Shown one piece after another: positions 14,480 to 27,727 of a stretch of DNA of 64,000 bases; the first letter of the stretch is position 1, and each line of letters opens with the position of its first letter. Under the pieces are notes generated by a model. That model saw only the letters and a list, made by a program, of their open reading frames with translations, was not told the origin of the DNA and ran no database searches. Origin of the DNA: Panonychus citri. Taxonomy: Eukaryota; Arthropoda; Arachnida; Trombidiformes; Tetranychidae. The stretch covers positions 806,001 to 870,000 of the forward strand of contig NW_026515500.1 of assembly GCF_014898815.1 (NCBI RefSeq), in the 5' to 3' direction. The translations under genes and the position numbers were made by a program.

Positions 14480-17400
14480 GATGATATTTTGCATGATAAA
14501 CGCCTCAGGTGAACGTCTAGAGTGAGAGAGAGAAACGATTAGAAAAGAAAAAAGCTCTTCGATTAGCTTCAACTAATATTATCTCTCTTAACTGATATTT
14601 ATTCTGTTCCTTGTTCTTGTTTTCTGTCTGTTAGTTTTGTGAAAAAAAGGTCATATAATAATAAATAGAAGCTCTTATACCAGAATTGGCAGTTAATAAT
14701 GACTTATGAGGTTCACCTTTATATTTTTCTTCTTACTGTTTTTACCTGAATTTTTCTTTAAAGAACTTAATTCATACCCATATGGATGCGATGCTGATGA
14801 TGATGAGGATGGAAAAATGATAAATGATGAAAACCATGGGATTTAACGTAACCTTTATCATAAAATTAACCTGTTTACAAAAAAGAGACCCGAGTACGTT
14901 GATGATGATGAACACAGAGAGATGATGTAAAAGCATCATCACCATCACTTAAATATTACAAACGAAGAATCAAATTATCCCTCTTCTTTTTCCTCATCAT
15001 CATCATCATCATCATTTTCTTTTCCAGGATTAACTTTTCTCTCTTCATTAATTAAGGTCCTTTTCTTTTGTAACATGTTTATAATTAACCAAAGCTCAAC
15101 GATGATCAATTTAGTATCCAAAGAAGAGGATAAACCAAATGAAAGCCATGAAGAAGATGAATAGGATTAAAGAGATTAGTATATTGTTGTGTTCCAATGT
15201 GATATTGATTGTAAAAATTGATTAATTTTAGTGAATCTGTTAGTCTATTGTTTTTTGTTTCTCATGACACCATTACGATTCTGGTTGATGAAGTGAAACA
15301 TTTTCTTCAGAATGAGATGATTAACTCACCATGAAGATAACCGATAAGAAGAGTTATTTGGAAATTCAATGGATGATAATTGATGAGCGAATTGAAACAA
15401 CAAAGCAGATAGAAAATAAAGAGATGTGGAGGATAAGGAAGATGGAAAATTTGAAATAATATACAAGAGATTCCAAGATGATGATGATGATAAAACGAAG
15501 TAAAAAACTATTGGTAGCATCTTCCAGTAGCATTGGAGAAGTTATTTAGATGAAGCAAGCCCAAATCACGAATCGGAAATGATACCAATAAATTAATCTA
15601 CGATCTTATTTTGGTCAGCAGCATATTCTTAAGAACAAAAAGAGAATCAAGTGAAGATGATGATGATAATGATGCTAAAGATGATAAGATGAGATGTGAA
15701 GAAGAAGCTTCCAACATTCCAACATGTTAAAATGCTCTCTCTCTCTCTCAGCTCCTGATTCATTATCATCATCATCATTACAGGTATATTATGGCGATGT
15801 TTATACAAGAATAAAGAAGAGAAAGAAAAAAAAACAAAATTCTGAAGAAACTGAAAAAGAGACGATGATGATAATAGTTGGTGGCTGTTATATTGTTATA
15901 AGTTCCCTGTCAAACCAGAATCCGGATTCGTAATCATTTCTCTCTGTCAAAGAAGAGAGAGAGAGAGAGAAATAGAAAGAGAAAAAAGAAAGAGATTCAT
16001 CAGCTGATAATATCGTGGGTAAAAATCTCGAAGTAAACACTTTGTTTTTAAGGTGTGTCAATCATAATCGTGATCACCGTTGGCGACTCGTGACAAACCA
16101 TTGAGCTAATTTGGCTTAATCATTATCATCATTATGTGAATTGAAGACACTCCTTAAAAAAGGAAACTTAAGTAAACAGAAATTGCGAATCATCAACATC
16201 CCTCAACTTTTCAGCTTTTGAATTTTATCAAATGTGTTGTTTTAATTTAATGTACTTTCGTTCATCATCTTCATCATCTTCATCTTCATCTTCATCTTCA
16301 TCTTGTTGCTAGTTTTTTGTTTAATCATCTTTTATCATCTCTTTCTCTTCCTTGGATCATCACCATCATCATCTCTACTCTCAACACTATTTTCTCAAAG
16401 AAAATCTCTATTCACAATCAATAAGTTTATTTAACTTTTCTTCACCATCATCAACATTATTATTACTCTGGTTAAGATGCTAATCAATTGAATCATTGCA
16501 GGTCAATTAACTTAATGATGGTGATAAGATGAAGATGCTACAAGATGGATTATTTCATTTTTTTCCTCATCTCTTTTTCTTTTGCTCATTATCCACCTTT
16601 ACCTGACCTTCACCAATCATGATTATAAATATATATTTGTAATATTGATGATATATTACATTTTTATTTCAAATGAAATTGATAAGAGTCTTTGAGATAC
16701 TGGTGATAATGATTTAAACTAATTACAATCATAATCACAATCTGAATCAATTTTCATTTCTTTCATTTTCAATTTGTTTTTCATTTCAACTTTTTCAAAT
16801 TCACTCAAAGTTTCTTGTTGTTATTTTTGATGTTTTTGTTAATTAATCATCGTTACCATCATTATAACGTGATAATTATCATTATTCAAACCAATTAACA
16901 TGTTTAATCCTTAATTTAATCAAATTTTGAGTAAATTAATTGATTATCATTTAGATTGGGAATCTTTAACTCTTTTAGATTCCCAAAGTCTAAATGATGA
17001 AAAAAACAACAACAACATTGAATTGGATTTATGAATAGATCACAATTGATTCATTTGATTAATGATCATTGAATCTTGAATACAATTAAATTGGTTTAAC
17101 TTACAATTTGTAAGTTACATGGTAAAGATTAACAAAGTAATTGACAATTAACTGTTTCAATCGTTTTAGGATTTGATGACAATAATTCACAATGAAATTG
17201 ATCTCATCATTTTCGTCATTGAGTAACGATTATTTCAACTGATTACCTTTGAGATTAACTCGGAAAAATAAAAATAAATATTCATTAAAATTGATTCCAT
17301 TGATTGTTTACATGGTTAATGATTAATCGAGAAAAAACTTTTCGTTTAATTTAATTTTGTTTCTAATGATATTTTTGTTTTTCTCTTTTAAGTTAATTGA

Positions 17401-20400
17401 TGGATTGTCACAATTATTTAGATTTTTGAGTGAATTTCATGTTCTTGATTTGGTTTCATGGTGATAATATAGATGGAAAGAGAGAAATTATGTTGATTTG
17501 ATTGAATTTGATATAAATTGAAAGCGAAATTGAAGAAATGACCAGTCAATTGGAAAGAATTGAGATGAAAACAACTTAATTAACTGTCAGAAATTGAAGC
17601 AAATTAAAGATTAAGAATTTCAATAGAAAATCAAAGGTATCATAATAATAGAGAGAAACACAAATCACATTCTCACATTACACAAACACTGATGAAGATG
17701 AAGATGTAAACATGACACATAGAGAAGAGAAAAAGATGATCAGGTGAGTGGAAGAAGAGAAAATAATAACAATAATTAGAATTAAATGAAGATTAAATTA
17801 TTAGATGTCAAGAATGGAAAACGAAAACAATAATTGAAGATCATTTCCTTTATTCCTTTGAAACGGCTTCCTTTTTCCTCTCTCATCTTTCGTTCGGCTA
17901 AGATGATGTTCAGAGTAATTTTTTGTTCTATTCTCCAATTATTGTTGTTGATAAACAAACAATTTTCTTCTCATCATTTTCTCGTCATCAAAGAGACACA
18001 AAGGTTAAGGTGTTTTTCTTTCTCTTCTATAAACACTAAAGGATAAATCTTCATCTTTGAGATGATCTGATGATGAGGAGAACATTATTTCTTTTTCTTC
18101 TCTGTTTATTTACTAACATTCTCAGTTTTCGTTGAGACGAAAATTTAATTTCCAAGGAAAATCTCAACGGTTTAATGATCTTCTTCTGTTTATCCTTCTT
18201 CCGTTAATTGTGTTGTTCAAAAATTCAACAAGGTAAAAGATTTCTGATGATTATGAGGATCGAAAGGTCAAGTAAAGTCTCTTGATTAACTTTCTGAAAC
18301 CAGTCAAGGTGAATACTTGACCTTTTCTCTTGATGATTTGAAAAGAAAACAGAGAGAAAGAGAGAGAGAGAAATTTATCTTAGGATAAATTCTGATGCGA
18401 TTCGGGATGAATTTTTATTCTATCAAATATTGGAAACATGACCACAACAATTGGAATCACTTTCGCCTAAGATAATTTATCGATAACTTGTCACAATATG
18501 AGAGAGTTTTTTATTCCTTGTTTCTTGTTTTCTCTCTTTTGTTTTTCTATTGATTCTTTTCATCCTCATCTTTCCATTTATTATCATTTCTTATGTTACC
18601 ACATCTTCAGTGAGCATCTTCAAGATGATGATCATTTTCTGTATTCTCATCAGAATCAAAATCATCATCATCATCATTTTCCTCCCTTGCTTTATCTTTT
18701 CTCTCTCTCTCTCTCGTTGTTTCCTCTTTCATTCTTGAACCATAAAAGTGTCCGATTTGTCCATTTTTCATCCTGATCGTATGATCCTCATCAACATCAT
18801 TTCCATTTCCTGTTGTGGCTCTTAAACTTTTATTCCTTCAACATTAATCTATTTCACACAGGAAGTTCCCTTCCTCTAGTCACCCATCTTAACTCCTTCT
18901 CTTCCTACTCCACCCTTTCTCTATCCTATCAATTTATCCTCTTCTTTTAATTTCTTATCATCATGAACAACTCCTTTTCTTCACATCACCCAAATGTCAC
19001 TAATCCAACTCAGAGAACCAGAATTTTAACCTTTCAATCTCCTTGTAACTTAACCCAAAATTTTGTTCTCTTTCTCAGAACTACAATTAAACTCACTAAT
19101 TGTTCCCTTTCCCTTTCTGATAACATAGAAGATGCGAACTCATTCACAATCGATAATTGAGATTATCTTTCTCTCTCAACAATCAGACACTTTATCCATA
19201 ATTGTCAAAATCATCTTGATGATGCTCGAGAATAAAATCTTTATTCAATGTTGATTATCATCAATGTCACCAAAAGAAAACATGAAGATGATAGTAGTCC
19301 CATTTTCCTAATGGTTAATTGATCTCTAACAAGACAAACAAAAAGACTAAAAGTTAACACAATTATCTTAACAATCAATCAATCATTTTGTACCAATTTT
19401 CTTATAACAATGTTAATAATCATTTTCTATTCTTTTCCATTCAGACCGAGTTAAGTCACCAAGGAGATGACTTTACGAAGCAAATGTGGGACATGTACGC
19501 GACCTTTGAAGATATGATCTCAGGTTCAGGTCAACGGGATGAAAGGGCAAGAACAACACTCTTGGAATTATCATCAACCTCATCATCTTCATCATTGAAC
19601 ACTCATCTTGGTGGTGTTGGTAAAAATGTCATCGATAGCACTCTTGTTGGCACCAATTCTTTGTCATCAAATTGTAGTATTGTTAATCAAGAGGTTGACA
19701 GTTTAATTAGTAGTAGTGATATTAGTAGTAGTGCCAATGGATCACCTGATTCGGTGTCTGATGAGAATGAGATTAGTATGATTAAAGCTGAAACAATTAG
19801 CACTCAAATTGTTGAGAAAAATTCTGTTCCTTCAAATGAATTAGACTCACAATTAGAATCGACATCAATCATCTTACCTGACGAAAGTTCAATCAAAAGT
19901 GTCGATAGTAATAATAATAACGGTACTGTTTCCACGGATAAGACTAATTGTCATCAGAGATTTCGACCTATTCCAACAGGTAAAGGTAAATTGTTACCAA
20001 CTCGACAATCAACTGTTGATAAATTGGTTGACAAATCAGTAGCACCAACGACGATAAACCTCGGAGGCTATCAAAGTGATTCCGGTTCGAACTCATCACT
20101 GGCCAATCCTCTTCTGGACACTATTAGTTGCTTAACTTCAAGTGACCCTTATAGTGATTCGGATGATTATGATGTGACCCGAAATAAGGTCATTAATCAA
20201 CGGGCTCGACGTCGATGTCGTCGTATGTTATCCGATCGGTCGATTCGTTGTTCACCTAATCATTTACATTCGTGCTGTTCATCGGACGCTGATTCCATTG
20301 GCTATGCAGGTTCTAATTCAATCGATTCAGGTTATAAAAGTCTTTGTCCCACACCCGAAGTACCAGAATCAATTTCGAATCTCTTACCCTACAAGGTACC

Positions 20401-23400
20401 AGAATTGAAGATCGATGATAAAGTCAATTCGACAGCGAAAATAGCAGAATGTAATTCTCTGGTTTCATCAAACTCTTCGTCGTCATTATCGGCTTTCCAA
20501 CGATTAGGTGGATTTAATTCAAGAAATTCTTCAAACTTTCCTTACATTAATTCACCATCATCATCAACAATTTCCTCTGTATCGATGAAATTCCGGGATA
20601 ATCCTCAGATTCAAACTCTAAATCGTGATCATCCGATTCCAAGTAGCTCATCATCATCCTCGATTTCTGGATCGTACGGTTCGAGAGGTGTGAATGTTTC
20701 CTCTCGATTGAAAAGTCAAACAACCGAAGCTCATCTTGAACATTTATTAACACTTCGTCAATCCCTTATAAGTGCAATTCAAAAATGCGAATCATCATCA
20801 ACATCAACTCCAACCGATTCTCGAGTTGCTAGTCCAGTGATTTCAAGTCGATCAACAAGTCCAGCATCAACGGTAATTCCCAGGACAGTTAGTAATTTAA
20901 AGATAACACCATCAACACCAACCGGAGGTACATCATATTCACCATCATCATCATCAATTTTATCATCAACAACATTTGAAAGTAACCAAATGTTACAACA
21001 AAGCTCAATCCATCGTACAGGTTGTTCATCGCCCCAAACAGCAACAACAATCACCTCGAATGGACCAACAGGTAAACATTTGTCATCTTCATTATCACCT
21101 GAGCCTTGGTATTCACAACATCATTACTCACCTTCACCATCACATCACCAACATCATCAATACAATTACTATTCACAATCTCAATACAGTGCGACCGTTA
21201 ACCCATCTCGATTTACTCGAACCATTAATAATCCCCAAATAAGCATCTCCGATCATCAATCACCCAAACCAATGACAAGTTCATCATCATTATCAATTGA
21301 TTGTGATCTTATTACACCAACGCAATCATCAGATATCCTAAATGAATATAAAGATCAACAAAATTATTCCTCATCAACATCGGCAACATTTAATAATAAT
21401 ACTAATGGTAAATCAGTCCGATTTGAAGAGGTGAAGTTAACACCATTAACAAATTATTCACCTTTAAATAGTTTGATAATGTCCCTTGATTGTAGCACAA
21501 TTGATTCAAATGATTATCCCGATGAATTAAATCCATTACAACAATCGAAAGAGAGATCAACCTCATCAATGAGATCCAACTCTTCCGTCTCATCAATTGT
21601 GACCTCAGGCCTTGAGACGGGAATCGTTGATTGTATCAATGATACTGGAAGCAATAATAGTACTAATAGTAACAGTTTAAATAGTAATTGTAATTCAACA
21701 ATCAATAGTAATAGTAACACCGATTTTACCAATAATAATGTTAATGGTAATGGCAATAATATTGATGCTAATAACGGTATTAATTATAATATTTCATCAT
21801 CTTCATCATCATCATCATCAGTTAAATCATCAACAGGAACTTTTTCAACTAAATCAATATTAAAAGATCCAATTTGTGCCAATCTAAGAACCGCAATTGA
21901 ATCAGGACAATTTAATGCTGCTCAATCAATAGAGAATGAGATTGATTCACTTCTCTATGGTAAACATTTTAACGATTCAATGTCACAATTAACTAATCAT
22001 CGGGAAAATATTACAATTGAATCACAATATTTACCAGCATCCAAAGAGATTCCAACTGATTTATATCATAAATCACAATCAACGATTGATGATCCATTAG
22101 ATATTCCCTATGTTAAAATGATCGAGGAAAAATATCGAACTACAAATATTAGAACCAAATTAAAGGGTAAATTTTGATTCCATTTTGTATTTATCATTAT
22201 TAATTTTTGAGAGAAAATGTTGTTTCTAACAATTTAATCCCTAATCAAGTAGTTAAGTGATGATAGAAACAATTAATCATGTTAATGTTTATTGTCCAAA
22301 TCATACGGACTAATTTAACTATCAAATTAATCTGTAATTAAGTAAACAATATAACCTGCTGAACAAGATTAAGGTCAACATTCCGATTGGTAAATAATAA
22401 TGATTAACTTGATAATTATCTCATTGTTACCCTGAGGGTGAAAAAAAATATTCTCAGAATAATTTGAACAATTTGATAGTTTAAAATGAATTGATAATCG
22501 CATAGGAATTAACTTTAATTCGGTTATCCGATATAATCTTATTGTCTATTCTAAAATGAAACTGTGTTAAATTGTCTCTCTCACACACACAATTAACAAT
22601 TCTTTAAGATGTAATAATAATTCAAGTGATGATCATGATAATAATATTTTATTGAATTTCTATTAATCGGATGAAAAGAAGAAGAAAAAATAAGAAAGGA
22701 AATAAGAATATGAGTAGTTGGAACTTTCATGATTCCATGAAAAAAGAAAACAGGTAATGTTTATGATGGAAATGATTCACATTTAAAGTATATTAACTTG
22801 GCGTAAATTTGGTAACTAATTTAGCGAGAAAAACAGTAAATTGTTACGTAGATTAAAGCAGAGAGAGAGAGAGAGAGAGAATTGTTAGATTGTAATTGAT
22901 GATATAATCGAATTGATAAACAAAATATAAACTTGATGGAGAAAAAGTTCTGAAGAAATTGAATGTTACATTATTATCACGAAATGATCATAAAATTTTC
23001 AAGAATTAGTAAGTTATGGTCAATTAAATGGAGACTTGGAATGTAGTTATTGTTGCAATAGATTACGGAAAGATATTTAATCTTGATTGTGATCCAAACT
23101 GCTACTTAAATCCGGTTATTTGATTAAGTTGTTGTTTTGTTTTTTGCTTTCGCAAAAATATACAATATATAAAACCATTATTATCCATGAAACAATTTAG
23201 TTCAGTTAACGGGATTTGAATGGATAATGTTTAAGGCAAATCTTTTAGGAAAAGATTTACAATCAACATTTTCGTTTTCTTTTATTAAATTGTGATTCTC
23301 AACTAAATTGATTGTGTTTTTGTTTCTTCCTTTATTCTAGATCACGATGATACCTTTACAAGTCATTTCAGTGATAAGATTAATGGTAAAAGTAATGATA

Positions 23401-24509
23401 TCATTGATCCAACCAGAACCGTTGATGATGTTAATGTAACTATGAATTACCAAAGGAAATCACCTTCGAGTTATCTTGTTAATCATCAGGGTGCTAATCA
23501 TTTTGAAAGTCAACACGTTTCCATTTATCACCATGATAATCATTCTCATTACCAAAAAGAGCATCAATTGCGAAATTGTTCATCAAAGGATTTGGTGGAT
23601 TCCCGGTTAGATTCAATGTCGAAAAGTAAAATCAGTGAAATGGCCAAATGTATGTTAGGTATTCTCGATGAGATTGAGATGAAAAATTCAATTGAAAATC
23701 GTTTACCTAAATTGGAAACTGGATCAGTTAGACTTCGGGAAAAGGTCAATTATTCGAAAGATAGACCTAGACCAAGTTCTGCTGAGTTTAGAGGATCATT
23801 AGAGTTTAATTCTGTTGTAATGAATCGTAATAACATGGAAAATGAAAGTGAATCATCTTATAACTCTCTTCCTGAATATCATATTTACGAAGAGGTTGCT
23901 TACGATTATATGATGAGAGGCGAACACCCGATTCGATCAGCATCACCTTCATCCAGTATCGTCACTAATCAACGTAAAGAAAGGCCACCAGGTCGAAGGA
24001 TCTTACCCCCTAATCCAAGTGGATCGACGAGTATGTTGACTAATTTACGATTCTCTGGTAATCCGAGAGGATCTTCATCCATCTATCGATCATCATTAAA
24101 AGATTTGTTCACTAAATCTTCCGATGGAAACAATAACGATAATCATTTGTCTAGAACTGCTGGACGATATGAGACCGAATTAAAATGCTTCAGATCTTCA
24201 TCCTCATCGCCGTTATCAAGAATATCAACAACAACCAACAACAATCAAATCTCATCTTCGACAATCAATAAACCAAACGGTCAATCGACTCGAAGAAGTT
24301 GGAGTCGAGTCACAGAACAACCAAAGCAACGGGGTAACCTTTACTCTCTATTCACTGATCCAAACCAAAGGATTAACATTGGAAGATCATTGCGAAAGGA
24401 TTACAATTACAATCATTCATCAACAATTAACCATTTGCAGATTTACAATCAAATGGATCAATTTTCATCATCATCAACCTCATCTGAATATGGATTTAAA
24501 AATAACTAA
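5869..24509 (+). CDS. Large serine-rich protein of unknown function, 3 coding exons
   Basis: Predicted 1,446-residue protein from exons 5869-6318, 19445-22166 and 23341-24509. Phases agree at both junctions (ATG|ACC in phase 0; G|AT giving Asp). Exon 1 is Asn/Gln/Ser-rich and ends in EKLRKGM; exon 2 continues TELSHQGDDFTKQMWDMY, so a conserved-looking helical segment spans the first junction and supports joining them across 13.1 kb. The rest is mostly low-complexity Ser/Asn/Thr. Ordered-looking islands are a leucine-rich stretch LEHLLTLRQSLISAIQKCE, a KSVRF motif (about 806-810, fits the PP1-docking RVxF consensus), and IPYVKMIEEKYRT just before the exon 2/3 junction. There is no signal peptide or membrane segment. 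I do not recognise the family; a cytoplasmic scaffold or adaptor is a guess. More small exons inside intron 1 cannot be excluded. Confidence 0.75.
7526..7595 (+). repeat. (TC)35 microsatellite
   Basis: Uninterrupted dinucleotide run of 70 bases, the longest simple repeat in the window. It explains the artefactual Ser-Leu and Arg-Glu open frames around it. Confidence 0.97.
10612..10638 (+). repeat. (TC)13 microsatellite
   Basis: Pure CT run inside the large intron. Confidence 0.95.
12075..12110 (+). repeat. (TC)18 microsatellite
   Basis: Pure CT run of about 36 bases inside the large intron. Confidence 0.95.
14448..14473 (+). repeat. (TC)13 microsatellite
   Basis: Pure CT run inside the large intron. 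Confidence 0.93.
22167..23340 (+). other. Second intron of the serine-rich gene
   Basis: GT-AG intron of 1.17 kb, AT-rich, with a GA microsatellite at about 22860-22880. If the donor is skipped, the reading frame ends after eight bases, so an alternative truncated product of about 1,059 residues is possible. No other gene is visible. Confidence 0.6.
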
Positions 24510-25354
24510 TCTATCAAATTGATGAGAACCATTGACTTTTTTAAAGAAAACATTTCCTATTCAATCTGATCCTTTTTTGTTAAGTTCTCGTTGTCTTTTT
24601 AATTGTAACAATTAACATCTCTTTGTACTCATAACATGTACTTGTATCTGCTTTTTTTTTGCATTTCTATCTTATTAATTGTAGTCAATCAAACTACACT
24701 CATTTGATATTAGCAAGCGAGTGAATCATAATTAGATTGTACTCATTTTTGTTTACTGTTTGTAAATCAATTCAATTTATTTCAATTCGTTTTTATATCA
24801 TTATTACCAAGTATTAACTTTGGTAATTATAATAAATGAATCAACAAATTCTACAAAATTGTTCAACAAGATTAGTTTGTTCAGATTGGAGTTCCGTTTT
24901 AAAAGTTCCATCAACAAGTTGCATTCTCAGAAAATTAAATTATCACATTGTTTGGAAAAGTTCACAATTAAATTTAGAAGCATAACTTATAATAAAATTC
25001 ATACACCAGATGGCAGAACGTGTCGTGTTTTGGTTCGTTTATGGCGGGAAAAGAAAGTGAGGAAAATTTTTCTTTTCTGTTTACATTTTTTACTTTTGTT
25101 TTACTTTTTGGTACAATTTCATTTTTAATTAGTTAATTGTTATCAAACAACGGCCATTGCAATTAACTGATCTGCTAAATTGTCAACTATTCTTGTCCCA
25201 ATTGTTTTTTTTAATGTGCTTCCAAATGTTTTCTTTTTCTGGTTGAAAGTTTTTCTTGTCTCTCTCAATCTTTTGGAGATCTTAATCTTTACTCTTTTTT
25301 CTGTTTTGATTTTGGTTTTTTAATTATTTCGATTGTTTTAAACACTTTTTAATT
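24510..25354. promoter_or_regulatory. Intergenic region upstream of codanin-1
   Basis: Short tandem-gene spacer holding the 3' UTR of the serine-rich gene and the promoter or 5' UTR of codanin-1. The open frame at 24820-25128 is not coding in character. An ACCAGATGGCAG word lies at about 25009, in a position suitable for a promoter element. Confidence 0.4.
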
Positions 25355-27727
25355 ATGTCTTCGAAAAGATTATCGTTTAATGAGGTTCTTGGTAGTCTGG
25401 ATTGTGTCGCTTATGAACCAGAAACCGATTGTAAATCAGCCTTTTCTGTTGACAGAGCTTTTCATGCCTTCCGACATCAACGTGATCTTTTTTATCAACT
25501 TTATGACAATTGGAAAAACTTTCAATCGCAAACTTCATTCTCATCTACTCATACCTCAAGTGATATGAAAAATCAATTGGAAACTTCGGTTGGTCGGCTT
25601 GTATCTCTTTCTCATGATGCCTCCAACATGTATCATTTGGCTAAATTATTTGTCTCTCAACTTATCCGAACCTGTATCATGGGAGGAACCAGGAATTTTC
25701 TTACAAATGATCAATCAGATCAATTTCTTTCATCGATTCAAAACGATAAACTGAAAAAACTAAGGAAACGTTTAGATCATGCTGAAGTAGAACCTCCATC
25801 TACCTTTAATGATGAAGAATCTTTTTTCTATCAGTTTATTGTCACCATAAAGAATCAATCATTTTACTCTTATCTTAAGTTGATGTTGGTTCAGAAAATT
25901 GAAGAAACCGATAGATGTTCACCCGTTTCCGGAGAGACCGATGAAGATCTGATTGCCGACGAGAAGAATAATATCAAACATCAATTTACGACACTTTCGC
26001 TGACCCTTCAAGTTTTGGCCAAATTTTTGGGTCTCGTTGTTTTCCTACCTTATCAAGTTTCCAATTCGTGTTCCCTTCAATTCATTGAGACTCAAGTTTC
26101 ACTTCGGAAAGATGATGTTTCCTGTATCAATTTTATCGATCTAATCAGAAAATCGGTCGAGTTGAGGAAAATATCCCTAACCATACCCTGGATTCTTCAA
26201 TTTCTCCGACAAATGGATACAGTTTCGCCTCGACTAAAGTGTTATCAGGATACAATTAAGGCAATTTGTAAAGTGAAAGAAAATCTATCATCAAATAGAT
26301 TCAAATGTGATACCAATACGAAGGCTTATCTTATCAACATAATCAATTCTTTCAATGAAGATTACCAGAATTACAAATATTTGGAAACTGGTTCAGGGAT
26401 TGAGTTTTCTCGTGACGTTTCAACAATCAACTTTGATGAATATCATGGATTAATTGACGAGGATTATACTTGTAATCCAACTGTTAATCTATCGACAATC
26501 ATAACAAGCCCTTCGAAACCTTTGATTGTCACAGCACCATCATCTTCATCGCCTCAGAAAGAAAAAAATCGATTAACTCCAAGAAAGATTCGTCCAGTTA
26601 CTCTGACAAACAATAAACTAAATTCAACCGTTGGAATTAATTCACCTCGACAGTTACAATTTCAAGAATTAATCGCTGAAAATGGTAAAGAAATAGTTCG
26701 AGAATTAGAAAATGATTTTCTAAGTCTTCATCCAATGTCTCTGGTTAAAGTGATCGAACTGGTTTCTGAACGAATCTATTCGAGGTGTATTAAGGAATTG
26801 AAACATTCAATAATCTATCAAGCTAAAGAGACAATCACTGATCCTAAATTATGCGAAAATGGAAAACCTTGTTTTCATCGAGTTCTAACTGTCAACTCGA
26901 TACGAGCTTTTTGTTCAGAATTTGCCCACGAATTTTGCTCACTCGAAGTGCCAAAAATTATTCCTCTTCTTCTTTCGGTTCACGATTACACGAAAGACAC
27001 AATGACCTTTGCCGCGAGATTAACTGTCCACAAAACATGCGAGAAATGCTGCCAATGGATCATCAGCAATATTAACCCCCAATGGTTGACCAGTTTCTTC
27101 AAGAACTCGACAATTTCCGATGAAAAGTTGGAGAGAAAATTGGACATTTCTGGTCCATTTAATTCAGTTCGTGATTTGATTCGAAAGTTATTAATCCAAA
27201 GCGGCAAATCTTTTCCCGATCTTGTATCTAAAATTAGTTCCTTAATCACTGAGCTAACCAATGTACGAAAATCTAATCTACCAGAAAGACACAAGAAAAT
27301 ATTGGATACTGCAATTCACGATTTAACAATCAGTGTAATTGTTAACTCTCCCAATCATCTTACCAGAGAGACGGTTAATCATTTGCTAAATTATTGGAAA
27401 ACTTTCACCATTAATTTGACCAATTTTGTTTCTCCTCGAAATGTTAATCTGTTAAATCATTGTCCCAATATTAACGTTAGTTGGGATAAGTATATTTACT
27501 TATTAACTGAGATAATTAATTGTGATATTTATTCAATCAACGCTTTTCAAATTGATTGTTTATCGACACTTAAGCAAATTGATCACGAGAGAATCACTTT
27601 TTTCACCTCTTCTCTCAAAACGATCATCTCGGACATTACGAAAAAATCACCGAAAAAAATTAATTTAAATGACTTGTCCAACTATTTGGATGAATTGAAT
27701 GACATTGATTTTCCAGCGCTTGGTTGA
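25355..27727 (+). CDS. CDAN1: Codanin-1 (discs-lost family), single exon
   Basis: Predicted 790-residue homologue of codanin-1, which in mammals binds the histone chaperone ASF1 and limits H3-H4 delivery to the nucleus; CDAN1 mutations cause congenital dyserythropoietic anaemia I. Family landmarks in order: an FRHQRDLFYQLYDNW-like block near the N-terminus, LAKFLGLVVFLPY (about 220-232), LTIPWILQFLRQMD (about 277-290), a VIELVSERIYSRCIKELK block (about 468-485) and SPRNVNLL near the C-terminus, all in the same order as in the vertebrate protein. The protein is about 440 residues shorter than human codanin-1 (about 1,227). Its first family block starts close to its own N-terminus, so the vertebrate N-terminal section appears absent or encoded in an exon I did not find. 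The lack of introns over 2.4 kb fits a compact, intron-poor genome. Confidence 0.9.
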   Translation: MSSKRLSFNEVLGSLDCVAYEPETDCKSAFSVDRAFHAFRHQRDLFYQLYDNWKNFQSQTSFSSTHTSSDMKNQLETSVGRLVSLSHDASNMYHLAKLFVSQLIRTCIMGGTRNFLTNDQSDQFLSSIQNDKLKKLRKRLDHAEVEPPSTFNDEESFFYQFIVTIKNQSFYSYLKLMLVQKIEETDRCSPVSGETDEDLIADEKNNIKHQFTTLSLTLQVLAKFLGLVVFLPYQVSNSCSLQFIETQVSLRKDDVSCINFIDLIRKSVELRKISLTIPWILQFLRQMDTVSPRLKCYQDTIKAICKVKENLSSNRFKCDTNTKAYLINIINSFNEDYQNYKYLETGSGIEFSRDVSTINFDEYHGLIDEDYTCNPTVNLSTIITSPSKPLIVTAPSSSSPQKEKNRLTPRKIRPVTLTNNKLNSTVGINSPRQLQFQELIAENGKEIVRELENDFLSLHPMSLVKVIELVSERIYSRCIKELKHSIIYQAKETITDPKLCENGKPCFHRVLTVNSIRAFCSEFAHEFCSLEVPKIIPLLLSVHDYTKDTMTFAARLTVHKTCEKCCQWIISNINPQWLTSFFKNSTISDEKLERKLDISGPFNSVRDLIRKLLIQSGKSFPDLVSKISSLITELTNVRKSNLPERHKKILDTAIHDLTISVIVNSPNHLTRETVNHLLNYWKTFTINLTNFVSPRNVNLLNHCPNINVSWDKYIYLLTEIINCDIYSINAFQIDCLSTLKQIDHERITFFTSSLKTIISDITKKSPKKINLNDLSNYLDELNDIDFPALG

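Larger units (their letters stand above)
6319..19444 (+). other. 13.1-kb first intron of the serine-rich gene
   Basis: Begins GTAAGT and ends TTCAG. No gene on either strand is convincing. The open frames in it are products of CT/GA and TCATC repeats (Ser-Leu, Arg-Glu or His/Ile runs). The contents are microsatellites at 7526-7595, 10612-10638, 12075-12110 and 14448-14473, TCATCA runs (7736-7760, 14995-15014, 16264-16302), and long AT-rich stretches full of the word TTAATTGT or ACAATTAA. Other introns here are far shorter, so this one probably carries regulatory sequence or alternative first exons. Confidence 0.6.

Noticed and set aside
24820..25128. A 102-codon frame upstream of codanin-1
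   Set aside because: Low-complexity, AT-driven composition, no recognisable motif, and it lies in the presumed promoter and 5' UTR.
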